From the NCBI GenBank assembly GCA_045658315.1, contig JAZOUV010000087.1, positions 1-20,859 on the forward strand: a stretch of 20,859 nucleotides of DNA, given 5' to 3'. The position numbers and the translations under genes were made by a program. Source of the DNA: RGIG1995 sp045658315. Lineage in GTDB: Bacteria > Bacillota > Clostridia > Oscillospirales > CAG-272. The notes below the pieces were generated by a model. It had not been told where the DNA came from, did no database searches, and worked only from the letters and a program-made list of their open reading frames with translations. Positions 7,171 to 15,128 of the stretch are shown piece by piece. Within the stretch, counting starts at the first letter, position 1. The number at the start of each line of letters is the position of its first letter.

Positions 7171-8769
7171 TTATCTCTTTTTTGTATAGTTAGGAAGAAG
7201 CTTAGGTGATACTTTTTCTGTATCAATTCCTGCCTTCTCTATTTCTTTTTCAAACTTTGCAATGTGGTCAAGCGTAAGCTTTGCAACCTTTGTCGTCTTT
7301 GCCTTTGCCGCAGCACTCTTACCGGCAGTTCTTCCAAATACGATAATGTCAAGCAACGAATTACCCATAAGTCTGTTCTTACCGTGAATTCCACCGACAG
7401 CCTCACCTGCAACAAACAAGTTCTCTACGTTTGTTGTCATACAGTCGTCTGTAATGTCGAGACCGCCGTTCTGGTAGTGGAGTGTGGGGTATATAAGAAT
7501 AGGCTCTTCACGGATATCGATTCCATACTGACCGAACATTCTCATCATAGCGGGGATTCTTGCCTCGATAGTTCCCTTACCGCCAATCTTTTCTATCATG
7601 GGAGTATCAAGCCATACTGCCTGACCGCTTCCTGTATCAATACCGTTTCCTCTGTCAAGACACTCACGGATAACAGATGCCGCGGTAACGTCTCTCGTTT
7701 CAAGGGGATGCATAAACACTTCACCGTTCTTGTTTACAAGCTTAGCTCCAAGTGAACGCACCTTTTCAGTTACAAGTGCACCAAAAATCTGTTCGGGGAA
7801 TGCAGCACCCGTGGGGTGATACTGCAACGTTTCTGCATAGAGAAGCTTTGCACCAACTCTATAGCCGAGTACAAGACCGTCTGCCGTCGCACCGTAATGG
7901 TTAGACGTCGGGAAGCCCTGATAATGCATACGACCTGCACCGCCGGTTGCAATAATAACCGTCTTAGCTTTGGCAACGAGTAATTCCTTAGTTTCCATAT
8001 TCATAAGAACAGCTCCGGCCGCATTGCCGTTTTCATCAAGGATAAGCTCGATTGCCGCAGTAAAATCAATCACGGGAATCTGGCGATTAAGAACTTCGTC
8101 GCGGAGAGTTCTCATAATTTCTGCACCCGAATAGTCCTTTGCCGCGTGCATTCTCTTTCTTGAAGTACCGCCGCCGTGTGTGGTAATCATATTGCCTTCA
8201 GCGTCTTTGTCAAACTCAACACCGAGGTTTGAGAGCCACTGGATAGCTTCGGGAGCATCGCATACGAGCTTGGAGAGAAGCTCTCTCTTTGCCGCAAAGT
8301 GTCCGCCGCCAAATGCGTCAACGAAGTGAATAGCGGGAGAGTCGTTTGGCTTATCAGCCGCTTGAATACCGCCTTCAGCCATCATGGTATTTGCATCACC
8401 AATACGGAGCTTAGTTACTATCATAACGTTCGCTCCTGCTTCATGTGCTTCAATAGCCGCAGAAGAACCTGCACCGCCACCACCGATAACAAGTACATCT
8501 ACGTCATAATCGGGTTTTTCAAGGTTAACAGCGTCAGCAGTTATTCTGCTGTGTGCCTGAAGCATTTCAGCAAGCTCGTGGGGAACCTTATCGCCCTTGT
8601 TTGCACCAATCTTCAGTTCACTGAATTCTTCTTTTTTATAATCGGGATGGAACTGTGCGAGAAGGTCTTCCTTCTGTTTAGCCGTCATTCTTTCGGGCTC
8701 ATATGCTATATTTTTATCTCTTGCAGCCTCTACTGCCGCAAGTGATTCTCTAAAATTCTCAGAATACAT
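7171..8769 (-). CDS. frdA: Fumarate reductase/succinate dehydrogenase-type flavoprotein subunit
   Basis: A 532-residue flavoprotein predicted to reduce fumarate to succinate. FAD-binding GGGGAG is at 96-101. The residues that bind and protonate the dicarboxylate in this family are all present: H318 in QYHPTG, catalytic R338 in TEKVRSLG, H431 in LHYQNGG and R466 in GKNRLMGNS. The histidine that carries covalent 8-alpha FAD in membrane SdhA/FrdA (SHT...GG) is replaced by N127 in ANTMMAEGG, so FAD should be non-covalent. Residues 1-88 are a charged N-terminal extension before the Rossmann fold, unlike typical FrdA. The gene follows frdB by 17 bp, with a purine-rich ribosome binding site (GGGGAGGG). 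No membrane anchor genes are present. Conserved active-site residues argue for a true dicarboxylate enzyme, but another 2-enoate substrate cannot be excluded. Confidence 0.88.
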   Translation of the reverse strand: MYSENFRESLAAVEAARDKNIAYEPERMTAKQKEDLLAQFHPDYKKEEFSELKIGANKGDKVPHELAEMLQAHSRITADAVNLEKPDYDVDVLVIGGGGAGSSAAIEAHEAGANVMIVTKLRIGDANTMMAEGGIQAADKPNDSPAIHFVDAFGGGHFAAKRELLSKLVCDAPEAIQWLSNLGVEFDKDAEGNMITTHGGGTSRKRMHAAKDYSGAEIMRTLRDEVLNRQIPVIDFTAAIELILDENGNAAGAVLMNMETKELLVAKAKTVIIATGGAGRMHYQGFPTSNHYGATADGLVLGYRVGAKLLYAETLQYHPTGAAFPEQIFGALVTEKVRSLGAKLVNKNGEVFMHPLETRDVTAASVIRECLDRGNGIDTGSGQAVWLDTPMIEKIGGKGTIEARIPAMMRMFGQYGIDIREEPILIYPTLHYQNGGLDITDDCMTTNVENLFVAGEAVGGIHGKNRLMGNSLLDIIVFGRTAGKSAAAKAKTTKVAKLTLDHIAKFEKEIEKAGIDTEKVSPKLLPNYTKKR

Positions 8770-8786
8770 TTCGCTTTCCCTCCCCT

Positions 8787-9461
8787 TTATTTCTCAATCT
8801 CACGAGTGTTATAAAGTTCTTTCATTTCCTCAATGGGCTTCTGCATAAGAGCCTCAATGAGTTCTTTGAAATCGCCGTTTTTGATTTCTTTTACACGGTC
8901 GTTCAAATGTTCGCAACCGGGAGCAAGGTATTTACCGTTAATTCTTCTTGCAAGCATTGCTACCTGAGGATGAGAAATACCTGCAGGACATCTTGACGAG
9001 CATACACCACACATTACGCAGTCAAATGATTCTTCAGCACACTTTTCAAAATCGCCACGCTGAGCGTATGCTATGTACTGCATAACATTGAGTTTCTGAG
9101 TACAGCTCTTTGTACAAGCGTTACAGCCTATGCAAGAATAAATCTCAGGATAAAGCTGCATCATAACAGCCTCTGTTGTGGGTATTTTTTCAATATCATA
9201 TCCCTGTTTTACCAACGGGAAGAAAGGCAGAGTTGCTATATACATATTGTCCTCAACCTTTGTCTGACAAGCGAGGCACGCCTTAAGCTCGCGATCGCCC
9301 TTTATACGATAAATAGTAGCACAAGCTCCGCAGAAGCCGTTACGGCATCCGCATCCGCGTACAAGTTGATAACCCGCATATTCCATAGCGGTCATAATCG
9401 TCAGATTTTCGGGAACCGAATATTTCTTCCCGAAAAGAAAGATATTTACCATATTATTCAT
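8787..9461 (-). CDS. frdB: FrdB/TfrB-like iron-sulfur subunit with [2Fe-2S] and two [4Fe-4S] motifs
   Basis: A 224-residue soluble electron-transfer subunit. The N-terminal domain has plant-ferredoxin-type [2Fe-2S] ligands C39-x4-C44-x2-C47 plus C62 or C65, with an extra C37. The C-terminal domain has two CxxCxxCxxxC motifs, at C110/C113/C116/C120 and C148/C151/C154/C158. Classical FrdB has [2Fe-2S], [4Fe-4S] and [3Fe-4S] centres; here the second motif looks like a full [4Fe-4S] set, as in HdrC and in the N-terminal half of methanogen TfrB. The CCG domains that TfrB carries at its C-terminus are absent, but hdrB in the same operon supplies them. The ribosome binding site AAAGGAGA overlaps the flxA stop codon. 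Most likely it wires HdrBC to FrdA; that path is inferred. Confidence 0.85.
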   Translation of the reverse strand: MNNMVNIFLFGKKYSVPENLTIMTAMEYAGYQLVRGCGCRNGFCGACATIYRIKGDRELKACLACQTKVEDNMYIATLPFFPLVKQGYDIEKIPTTEAVMMQLYPEIYSCIGCNACTKSCTQKLNVMQYIAYAQRGDFEKCAEESFDCVMCGVCSSRCPAGISHPQVAMLARRINGKYLAPGCEHLNDRVKEIKNGDFKELIEALMQKPIEEMKELYNTREIEK

Positions 9462-9476
9462 ATTCCAGCGTCTCCT

Positions 9477-10310
9477 TTAATACTCATCGGGCAACTCACC
9501 CAGTTCATCACAACGGAATACCGGACCGTCTTTGCATACATATTTTGCACCAACGTTACATCTTCCGCACTTGCCGACACCGCACTTCATACGAAGCTCA
9601 AGAGTCGTATATATCTGTTCTTTATTAAAACCAAGGGATATAAGACCATCAAGTGTAAACTTGATCATTATGGGAGGTCCGCACAAAACCGCTGTCTTGT
9701 TCGTATCAAAGCCAAGCTCTTTTACGTAATTGGGAACAAAGCCTACGTGTCCGTCCCAACCCTCTTGTTCGCGGTCAATTGTCAAATATACGTTTACTCC
9801 CGCATCCTTTGACCATTCATCGATTATCTCTTTGTAATCAAGAAGGTCGTCTTTGCTTCTTGAACCGTAAACAATATCGATTGAACCGTATCTGTCTCTG
9901 TAATGACGGCAATAGTTGATTACCGAACGGAGAGGAGCCAAGCCAACACCACCTGCGATAAACAGCATATTCTGTCCCGCAAACGCATCGTCTACCGGGA
10001 AAGGCTTACCGTAAGGACCTCTGATGGTGATCTGCTGACCAACCTCTGCCTGATGAAGCCATTCAGTTACGCAACCGCACTTCTTTATGGAGAATTCCAT
10101 AAACTCTGTATTTGTGGGTGATGACGTTATCGAAAACATAGCCTCGCCGACACCGGGAATAGAGAGCATAGCACACTGTCCGGGCATATGGTCAAACGCC
10201 TTTTTGCCATCCGGAGTAACTACTCTGAATGTCTTAATGTCTGGAGTGTCTATTCTAACGTCTGTGATAACACCAATTTTGGGAATCAAGGTTTCATTAA
10301 CATTATTCAC
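9477..10310 (-). CDS. flxA: FlxA: FAD/NAD(H)-binding oxidoreductase subunit with C-terminal [2Fe-2S]
   Basis: A 277-residue ferredoxin-NADP-reductase-fold protein, similar to dihydroorotate dehydrogenase electron-transfer subunits and sulfhydrogenase gamma. It should oxidise NADH and pass electrons inward. Visible are the flavin-binding MFSITSSP (58-65), the nucleotide-binding GGVGLAPLR (120-128), the CGPP motif at 210-213 and a C-terminal [2Fe-2S] set C243/C248/C251/C259. The start codon is GTG at 10310, which overlaps the flxB stop by 8 nt (GTGAATAA) and is preceded by GGGAGGGAAG; no in-frame ATG nearby is better. In Desulfovibrio, FlxA is the NADH-oxidising subunit of FlxABCD-HdrABC. NAD versus NADP preference cannot be decided from the motifs alone. 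Confidence 0.9.
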   Translation of the reverse strand: MNNVNETLIPKIGVITDVRIDTPDIKTFRVVTPDGKKAFDHMPGQCAMLSIPGVGEAMFSITSSPTNTEFMEFSIKKCGCVTEWLHQAEVGQQITIRGPYGKPFPVDDAFAGQNMLFIAGGVGLAPLRSVINYCRHYRDRYGSIDIVYGSRSKDDLLDYKEIIDEWSKDAGVNVYLTIDREQEGWDGHVGFVPNYVKELGFDTNKTAVLCGPPIMIKFTLDGLISLGFNKEQIYTTLELRMKCGVGKCGRCNVGAKYVCKDGPVFRCDELGELPDEY

Positions 10311-11331
10311 TTGTCTTCCCTCCCAATCTCTTCATTACTTTTACTATATTCATTGATATCGGGCATCTTGATACGCATCTGCCACAGCCTACGCAACCGA
10401 ATATGCCGTCATTGTTTTCGGGATAGTACACCAACTTATGCATAAATCTCTGACGGAAGCGTTCTTTTTGAGTGTTTCTGTTATTTCCGTGTGCCATTCT
10501 CGTAAAATCAGAATACATACACGAATCCCAGCATCTGTATCTTATTACGCCTTTGCCTGTATTAAAATCTTTAATATCATAACACTGGCAAGTGGGACAC
10601 ACAAAAGTACAAGTACCGCAACCGAGACAGCTTTCGGACAGTTCTTCCCATTCCGGACTGTTGAAATATTCATCCGTCTTTCCGCCGCCGAATTTTGATG
10701 CATCGAAATCGGCTAAGGGAAGTTTTTTCATTATCTTTGAAATCTGTTCCTTCTGTTCACTTACCTTTTCCGTGCTTGCTTGTTCGGTTATATTTTCAAT
10801 AAGCTTAAGGAACTTTTCGCCCTTTTCGGTATTTGACTGTAAATACAGCTCACTCTCGGTCTTCCAAGCAGATACGTCAGCCTTAGGCTCTGCGGGATCA
10901 ATGCCGAAAGCAGTACAGAAGCAGGTCTCGCTGGGTCTGCTGCAGGCGAGTGAAACGATAATACCGTGTTCCCGCTTTGTAGCATAGAAGCTATCTCGAG
11001 GCTCAACAAGGAATACTCTGTCGAGTATATCAAAGGCCTTAACGTCACACGCTCTTACGCCGAAAACAACAAAGTCTTCAGATACCTTTCGTGTATCAAT
11101 AACTTCAACGTTCTTACCTTCAACCTTAAATTCCATCATATCCTCTGTCTGAGGAAAGAAGAAATCCTTGGGACTTCTTACGGTATTTAGAGCATTGCTC
11201 CATTTCTTACCCTCTTCCCATTTCGTATACGCGGCTTTGCCGTCGTTTTGGTCTACGGGAAGGTAAAGGGACATATTCTTTGATATTGCTTCAAAAAGCA
11301 CATCAATTTTTTCTAAAGCTATTTTACGCAT
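10303..11331 (-). CDS. flxB: FlxB: HydB/AsrA-like iron-sulfur subunit
   Basis: A 342-residue protein of the sulfhydrogenase-beta/anaerobic sulfite reductase A group. An N-terminal alpha/beta domain carries GVRACD (91-96) and a cysteine-rich CSRPSETCFC (130-139). Two ferredoxin motifs follow, C235/C238/C241/C245 with extra C248 and C250, and C313/C316/C319/C323. It would relay electrons between FlxA and FlxC/FlxD. The start at 11331 is chosen over an upstream in-frame ATG at 11370 because AGGGGGGA lies at the right distance and the homologous MRKIALEKID begins there. The ATG overlaps the flxC stop codon by 8 nt, and its own stop overlaps the flxA start, indicating translational coupling. Confidence 0.87.
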   Translation of the reverse strand: MRKIALEKIDVLFEAISKNMSLYLPVDQNDGKAAYTKWEEGKKWSNALNTVRSPKDFFFPQTEDMMEFKVEGKNVEVIDTRKVSEDFVVFGVRACDVKAFDILDRVFLVEPRDSFYATKREHGIIVSLACSRPSETCFCTAFGIDPAEPKADVSAWKTESELYLQSNTEKGEKFLKLIENITEQASTEKVSEQKEQISKIMKKLPLADFDASKFGGGKTDEYFNSPEWEELSESCLGCGTCTFVCPTCQCYDIKDFNTGKGVIRYRCWDSCMYSDFTRMAHGNNRNTQKERFRQRFMHKLVYYPENNDGIFGCVGCGRCVSRCPISMNIVKVMKRLGGKTSE

Positions 11332-12319
11332 TTTCGTCCCCCCTGTCAAAAACTTCGCCGGGCTCAACATCGTTCAGGGTGTAATCAACGAGAGGAGCTC
11401 GTGAACCAACCTCTGCCCCTGCCTGATAGTCGCCGTAAAACTCGTTTATATCCTTAATAAACTTTCTGTTCAAAAGATGAAGTGGGATGTTCTGAGGGCA
11501 CGCTCTTGAACATTCTCCGCAGTCGGTACATCTGCCCGCAACGTGATAAGCTCTAATAATATGGAATAATTTTTCCTCAAAACTATTCGCGGGAGATTTA
11601 TTTTCAACCCCCGATTTCGGATTGTCAAACACACACTTTTCACAGGTACATGCAGGACAAGCATCACGGCAGGCGTTACATCTTATACATTTTGAAAGCT
11701 CGTTCTGCCAAAATGCAAATCTTTCCTCAGCCGTCATTTTTTCAAGTTTTTCAACCTCGTCAAATCGTTTTGAGTCTATCACCTCGCCCGATTCTCCCAG
11801 CAATTCGTCATAAGCAACGTGTTTCTTGCTCTTGCAGTTTATACATCTTTCCGCAAGAACATCTGCCTTCGCTATTGTCTCACCGTCACCATAAAGCGTT
11901 TTTACAACAATATTTTCTTTCGTGCAGTCAACGGACAATATACCGTCGCCTGCAATCTTCTTTACCTTTTCAATATCTATCATACCGTCGCACTGTACAC
12001 CTATTGCATACACTTTATTTCTGTCAAATCTGTGCTCGGTCAATAGCTGATTAAAACTGTATGTATCACAGGGCTTTAAAAATACGAGAATTTTGCCTTC
12101 AAGTTTTTCGGTCTTCTTTACAAGGTATTTAGAGAGGTTTGCCGCCGAAAAATCACCGTAAACAAAGTCATTTTTTAATTCTTCAACACTACCGAAAACG
12201 CCGGGAGTTACGTCATAGTCGTATTCGCCCTTTTTCCAACCGAGAACGGAGGATACCGTACCATTGTTCAACAGTTCGGTCGCTTTTTCGATAAGCTGTT
12301 CGGTAGTTATCTTTTGCAT
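11324..12319 (-). CDS. flxC: FlxC: second HydB-like iron-sulfur subunit
   Basis: A 331-residue relay protein distantly related to FlxB. The N-terminal domain contains FLKPCDTYSF (80-89), equivalent to the ACD region of HydB-type proteins, and a CINC pair at C159/C162. Two [4Fe-4S] motifs follow: C211/C214/C217/C221, with added C224, C226 and C229, and C264/C267/C270/C274. The extra cysteines after the first motif may hold another centre. The ATG at 12319 has GGAGG seven to eight bases upstream and overlaps flxD by 13 nt. Together with FlxA, B and D it matches the Desulfovibrio FlxABCD set in content and order. Confidence 0.85.
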   Translation of the reverse strand: MQKITTEQLIEKATELLNNGTVSSVLGWKKGEYDYDVTPGVFGSVEELKNDFVYGDFSAANLSKYLVKKTEKLEGKILVFLKPCDTYSFNQLLTEHRFDRNKVYAIGVQCDGMIDIEKVKKIAGDGILSVDCTKENIVVKTLYGDGETIAKADVLAERCINCKSKKHVAYDELLGESGEVIDSKRFDEVEKLEKMTAEERFAFWQNELSKCIRCNACRDACPACTCEKCVFDNPKSGVENKSPANSFEEKLFHIIRAYHVAGRCTDCGECSRACPQNIPLHLLNRKFIKDINEFYGDYQAGAEVGSRAPLVDYTLNDVEPGEVFDRGDENA

Positions 12320-12741
12320 CTCAAATCCTCCAATCTCTTGTTTTCACCGAGTGCGGCAACAGTCTTAACAAAATCGTTCATGGTAGCCGCAAACTTTGCA
12401 CCCTCTGCCGCAGACACCCATTCAACACGGGTTCTTTCTTTTTCTATACCAAGATAATCAAGCATGGAGAACAATGTCGCCATACGTCTTCTCGTATAGT
12501 AGTTACCTGACGTATAGTGGCAGTCACCGGGGTGGCAACCGCATATTATAACGCCGTCAGCACCTCTCTGGAATGCTCTGAGAATAAACATGGGGTTCAC
12601 TCTGCATGAGCAAGGCACTCTGATTATCTTTACTTCAGCGGGGTAGTTGAGTCTGTTGTTACCCGCAAGGTCTGCCCCGGCATAAGAGCACCAGTTACAA
12701 CAAAATGCCACTATAAGAGGCTTATATTCATTCATTTGCAT
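12307..12741 (-). CDS. flxD: FlxD/MvhD: [2Fe-2S] protein linking electron input to HdrA
   Basis: A 144-residue MvhD-family protein. In methanogens MvhD passes electrons from the hydrogenase to HdrA; in Flx complexes it does so from the NADH dehydrogenase module. The family cysteines are visible as FCCNWCSY (13-20), CSC (44-46) and ICGCHPGDCHY (66-76). The start at 12741 is favoured by GGAGG 10 bases upstream; a second ATG two codons later at 12735 forms an ATGA overlap with the hdrA stop and is an alternative. Its place directly downstream of hdrA is as expected for a partner that docks on HdrA. Confidence 0.93.
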   Translation of the reverse strand: MQMNEYKPLIVAFCCNWCSYAGADLAGNNRLNYPAEVKIIRVPCSCRVNPMFILRAFQRGADGVIICGCHPGDCHYTSGNYYTRRRMATLFSMLDYLGIEKERTRVEWVSAAEGAKFAATMNDFVKTVAALGENKRLEDLRCKR

Positions 12742-14726
12742 ATTGCATCAACCTCCGCCGTAATTTGTCCGTTCATAAATCCGTTCAGATCCATAGCACC
12801 CGAGGGGCAGGCAACGGTACAAGCACCGCAACCCTGACATACCGCAGGATTTACAACGGCTACTCTTCTTAATTTAACCGTTCTGTTAGGTCCCGGGAAT
12901 TCTTTTTCTTCATAAGTGATAGCACCGTAAGGACAAACTCTCTCACAGCTTGAACAACCGTTACACATAAGCTGATTTGAACTTGCAACGCAGGGATTTC
13001 CCATAAGCTTATCCTTTTGAAGAAGTCCGATAACCTTGGATGCCGCAGCTCCCGCCTGAGATACAGTCTCGGGAATATCCTTGGGGCCTTGACACGTTCC
13101 CGAAAGGAATACGCCGGCCGTAGGACTTTCTACGGGACGAAGCTTAGGATGTGCTTCCGTAAAGAAGTCATTTGTATCCATACTTGCAGTAAGCATTGTA
13201 GCAAGCGGTCTTGCCGTTTTATCGGGCTCTATCGCCGCCGCAAGAACAACAAGATCTGCGTCAATTTTTATCTGTTTATTTGCAATAAGGTCTGAACCTC
13301 TTACCTTGAGCTTATCACCCTCGGGAGTAATCTTTCCTACCATACCCTTTACATATTTCACACCGTATTCTTCAACAGCTCTTCTTTGGAACTCGTCAAA
13401 GTTTTTACCCGGTGTTCTTACGTCTATGTAGAATACGGTTACTTCCGTATCGGGATATTTATCCCTTGTAAGCATTGCATGTTTTGCCGTATACATACAA
13501 CATATCTTCGAGCAGTATTCCTTCCCCTTTTCAGCACAAGAAGCACATCTTGAGCCCACGCACTGAACAAACACTATTTTTTCAGGATGCTTGCCGTCGG
13601 AAGGACGGAGCAGTTTACCCGCAGTAGGACCTGCAGCGTTTGTAAGTCTTTCAAATTCAAGAGAAGTAATTACGTCTTTTGACTGATTGTACGCAAATTC
13701 GTCAAACTCGTCCATAGAAATCGGCTCAAAGCCCGTAGCAACAACGATAGCCCCGTACTTTTCTTCGATAATCTCGTCTTTTTGCTTGTAGTCGATCGCT
13801 CCTGCCGCACATATCTTTGAGCATACTCCGCACTTGCCGTTTTTCAGCATATTGCAGGCATCGGGATCAATTGTTGCAACTTTAGGCACTGCTTGGGCAA
13901 AAGGTATATATATTGCCCTTCTGTTGTCCATACCTAAATTAAACTCGTTTGGAACCTTCTTCTGAGGACACTTTTCTATACAAGCACCGCAGCCCGTACA
14001 CTTTACTTCATCTACGAAACGTGCTCTCTTCTTTATCTTTACGTCAAAATTACCGACAAATCCCTTTACCTCTTCAACTTCGCTGTAAGAGAATATTCTG
14101 ATATTTTCGTTCTGTGCTACGTCAACCATCTTGGGAGTCAGAATACAAGCCGCACAGTCGAGCGTCGGGAACGTCTTGTCAAGCTGAGCCATCTTTCCGC
14201 CAATCGTAGGCTTTTTCTCAACTATATCAACGGAAAATCCCGCATCGGCAATATCAAGTGCCGTCTGTATTCCCGCAATACCGCCTCCGATAACCAAAGC
14301 TCTCTTAGTTACGGGAGATTCACCGGGAGTCAGCGGGGTATTAAGACTTACCTTGGCAACTGCCGCTTTGCCAAGTATAATTGCTTTTTCAGTACCCAAG
14401 GGCATTTCTTTATGTACCCAGGAGCACTGTTCACGAATATTCGCAATCTCAACCATATAGGGATTGAGTCCTGCCGCAGCCGCGGTCTTACGGAAGGTCG
14501 CCTCGTGCATACGGGGCGAGCAAGAGCATACTACGATGCCCGTCAAGTTATGTTCTTTTACGGCATCCTTGATCAAATCCTGACCTGCCTGCGAACACAT
14601 GTACTGATAGTCGGTGGAAAAGACAACGCCGGGTTCTGACTTCAAAGCCTCTGCAACAGCTTTTACGTCAACCGTTCCTGCAATATTGCTTCCGCACCAG
14701 CATACGAATACGCCAATTCTTTGCAT
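12732..14726 (-). CDS. hdrA: HdrA: electron-bifurcating FAD subunit
   Basis: A 664-residue protein of the usual full length for HdrA. It holds the FAD where electron pairs are split between a low- and a high-potential branch. An N-terminal cysteine domain (C9, C11, C44, C67, C69) is followed by the Rossmann motif GGGIAG (147-152) and TLDCAACILTPKM (188-200). Then come an inserted ferredoxin domain (C243/C246/C249/C253 and C291/C299/C302/C306), a cysteine-rich stretch at 389-410, and a C-terminal ferredoxin domain with C588/C591/C594/C598 and C630/C633/C636/C640. All ferredoxin motifs are complete. The C-terminal domain is the expected site of ferredoxin reduction. No domain fusion is seen. 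Start supported by AAAGGAGG. Physically it would dock FlxD on one side and HdrC on the other. Confidence 0.96.
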   Translation of the reverse strand: MQRIGVFVCWCGSNIAGTVDVKAVAEALKSEPGVVFSTDYQYMCSQAGQDLIKDAVKEHNLTGIVVCSCSPRMHEATFRKTAAAAGLNPYMVEIANIREQCSWVHKEMPLGTEKAIILGKAAVAKVSLNTPLTPGESPVTKRALVIGGGIAGIQTALDIADAGFSVDIVEKKPTIGGKMAQLDKTFPTLDCAACILTPKMVDVAQNENIRIFSYSEVEEVKGFVGNFDVKIKKRARFVDEVKCTGCGACIEKCPQKKVPNEFNLGMDNRRAIYIPFAQAVPKVATIDPDACNMLKNGKCGVCSKICAAGAIDYKQKDEIIEEKYGAIVVATGFEPISMDEFDEFAYNQSKDVITSLEFERLTNAAGPTAGKLLRPSDGKHPEKIVFVQCVGSRCASCAEKGKEYCSKICCMYTAKHAMLTRDKYPDTEVTVFYIDVRTPGKNFDEFQRRAVEEYGVKYVKGMVGKITPEGDKLKVRGSDLIANKQIKIDADLVVLAAAIEPDKTARPLATMLTASMDTNDFFTEAHPKLRPVESPTAGVFLSGTCQGPKDIPETVSQAGAAASKVIGLLQKDKLMGNPCVASSNQLMCNGCSSCERVCPYGAITYEEKEFPGPNRTVKLRRVAVVNPAVCQGCGACTVACPSGAMDLNGFMNGQITAEVDAICK

Positions 14727-14741
14727 TATTCTCTTCCTCCT

Positions 14742-15128
14742 TTATTTCGTATATTTTCTGAAAGCACTGACGATTGCCTGCTGAGGCATATCTTCATCAA
14801 GAAAAACGGATACGTCATCAGCTTTCAAGTGATTGTTGTTTTGTTTTCTTATTACCGAAAGACGAACCGCTTCGACAAGCTTTGCGGGTTCAACGCCTCT
14901 GGGGCATCTGTCTATACAAGCAAAGCAGGACAGACATTTGTAAAGAGATTCGGACTCCAGCAAAGGCTCTATATCTCCCGACTCAACCATATACACAAAT
15001 TGATGTGGATGGTATTCCATTTCATCAAACGAAGGACAAGTTGCCGTGCACTTGCCGCACTTCATACATTTTTTGGGATTTACTCCGCTCATGCGGATAA
15101 TTTCTTCCTTCAAATATTTGTTATCCAT
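14742..15128 (-). CDS. hdrC: HdrC: two-cluster ferredoxin subunit, compact form
   Basis: A 128-residue protein with two [4Fe-4S] motifs, CMKCGKCTATCP near residue 21 and CLSCFACIDRCP near residue 65, that conducts electrons from HdrA to HdrB. It is shorter than methanogen HdrC, which is usually about 180 residues or more, and lacks most of the C-terminal helical part. The start is placed at the second of two close ATGs (15128): GGAG sits 7 bases from it but only about one base from the ATG at 15134. The start overlaps the hdrB stop by 8 nt (ATGGATAA). Both motifs are intact. Confidence 0.92.
   Translation of the reverse strand: MDNKYLKEEIIRMSGVNPKKCMKCGKCTATCPSFDEMEYHPHQFVYMVESGDIEPLLESESLYKCLSCFACIDRCPRGVEPAKLVEAVRLSVIRKQNNNHLKADDVSVFLDEDMPQQAIVSAFRKYTK

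Noticed and set aside
7171..9461. Ordinary quinone-linked fumarate reductase/succinate dehydrogenase
   Set aside because: No membrane anchor gene is present, the covalent FAD histidine is replaced and the genes are embedded in an hdr-flx operon.
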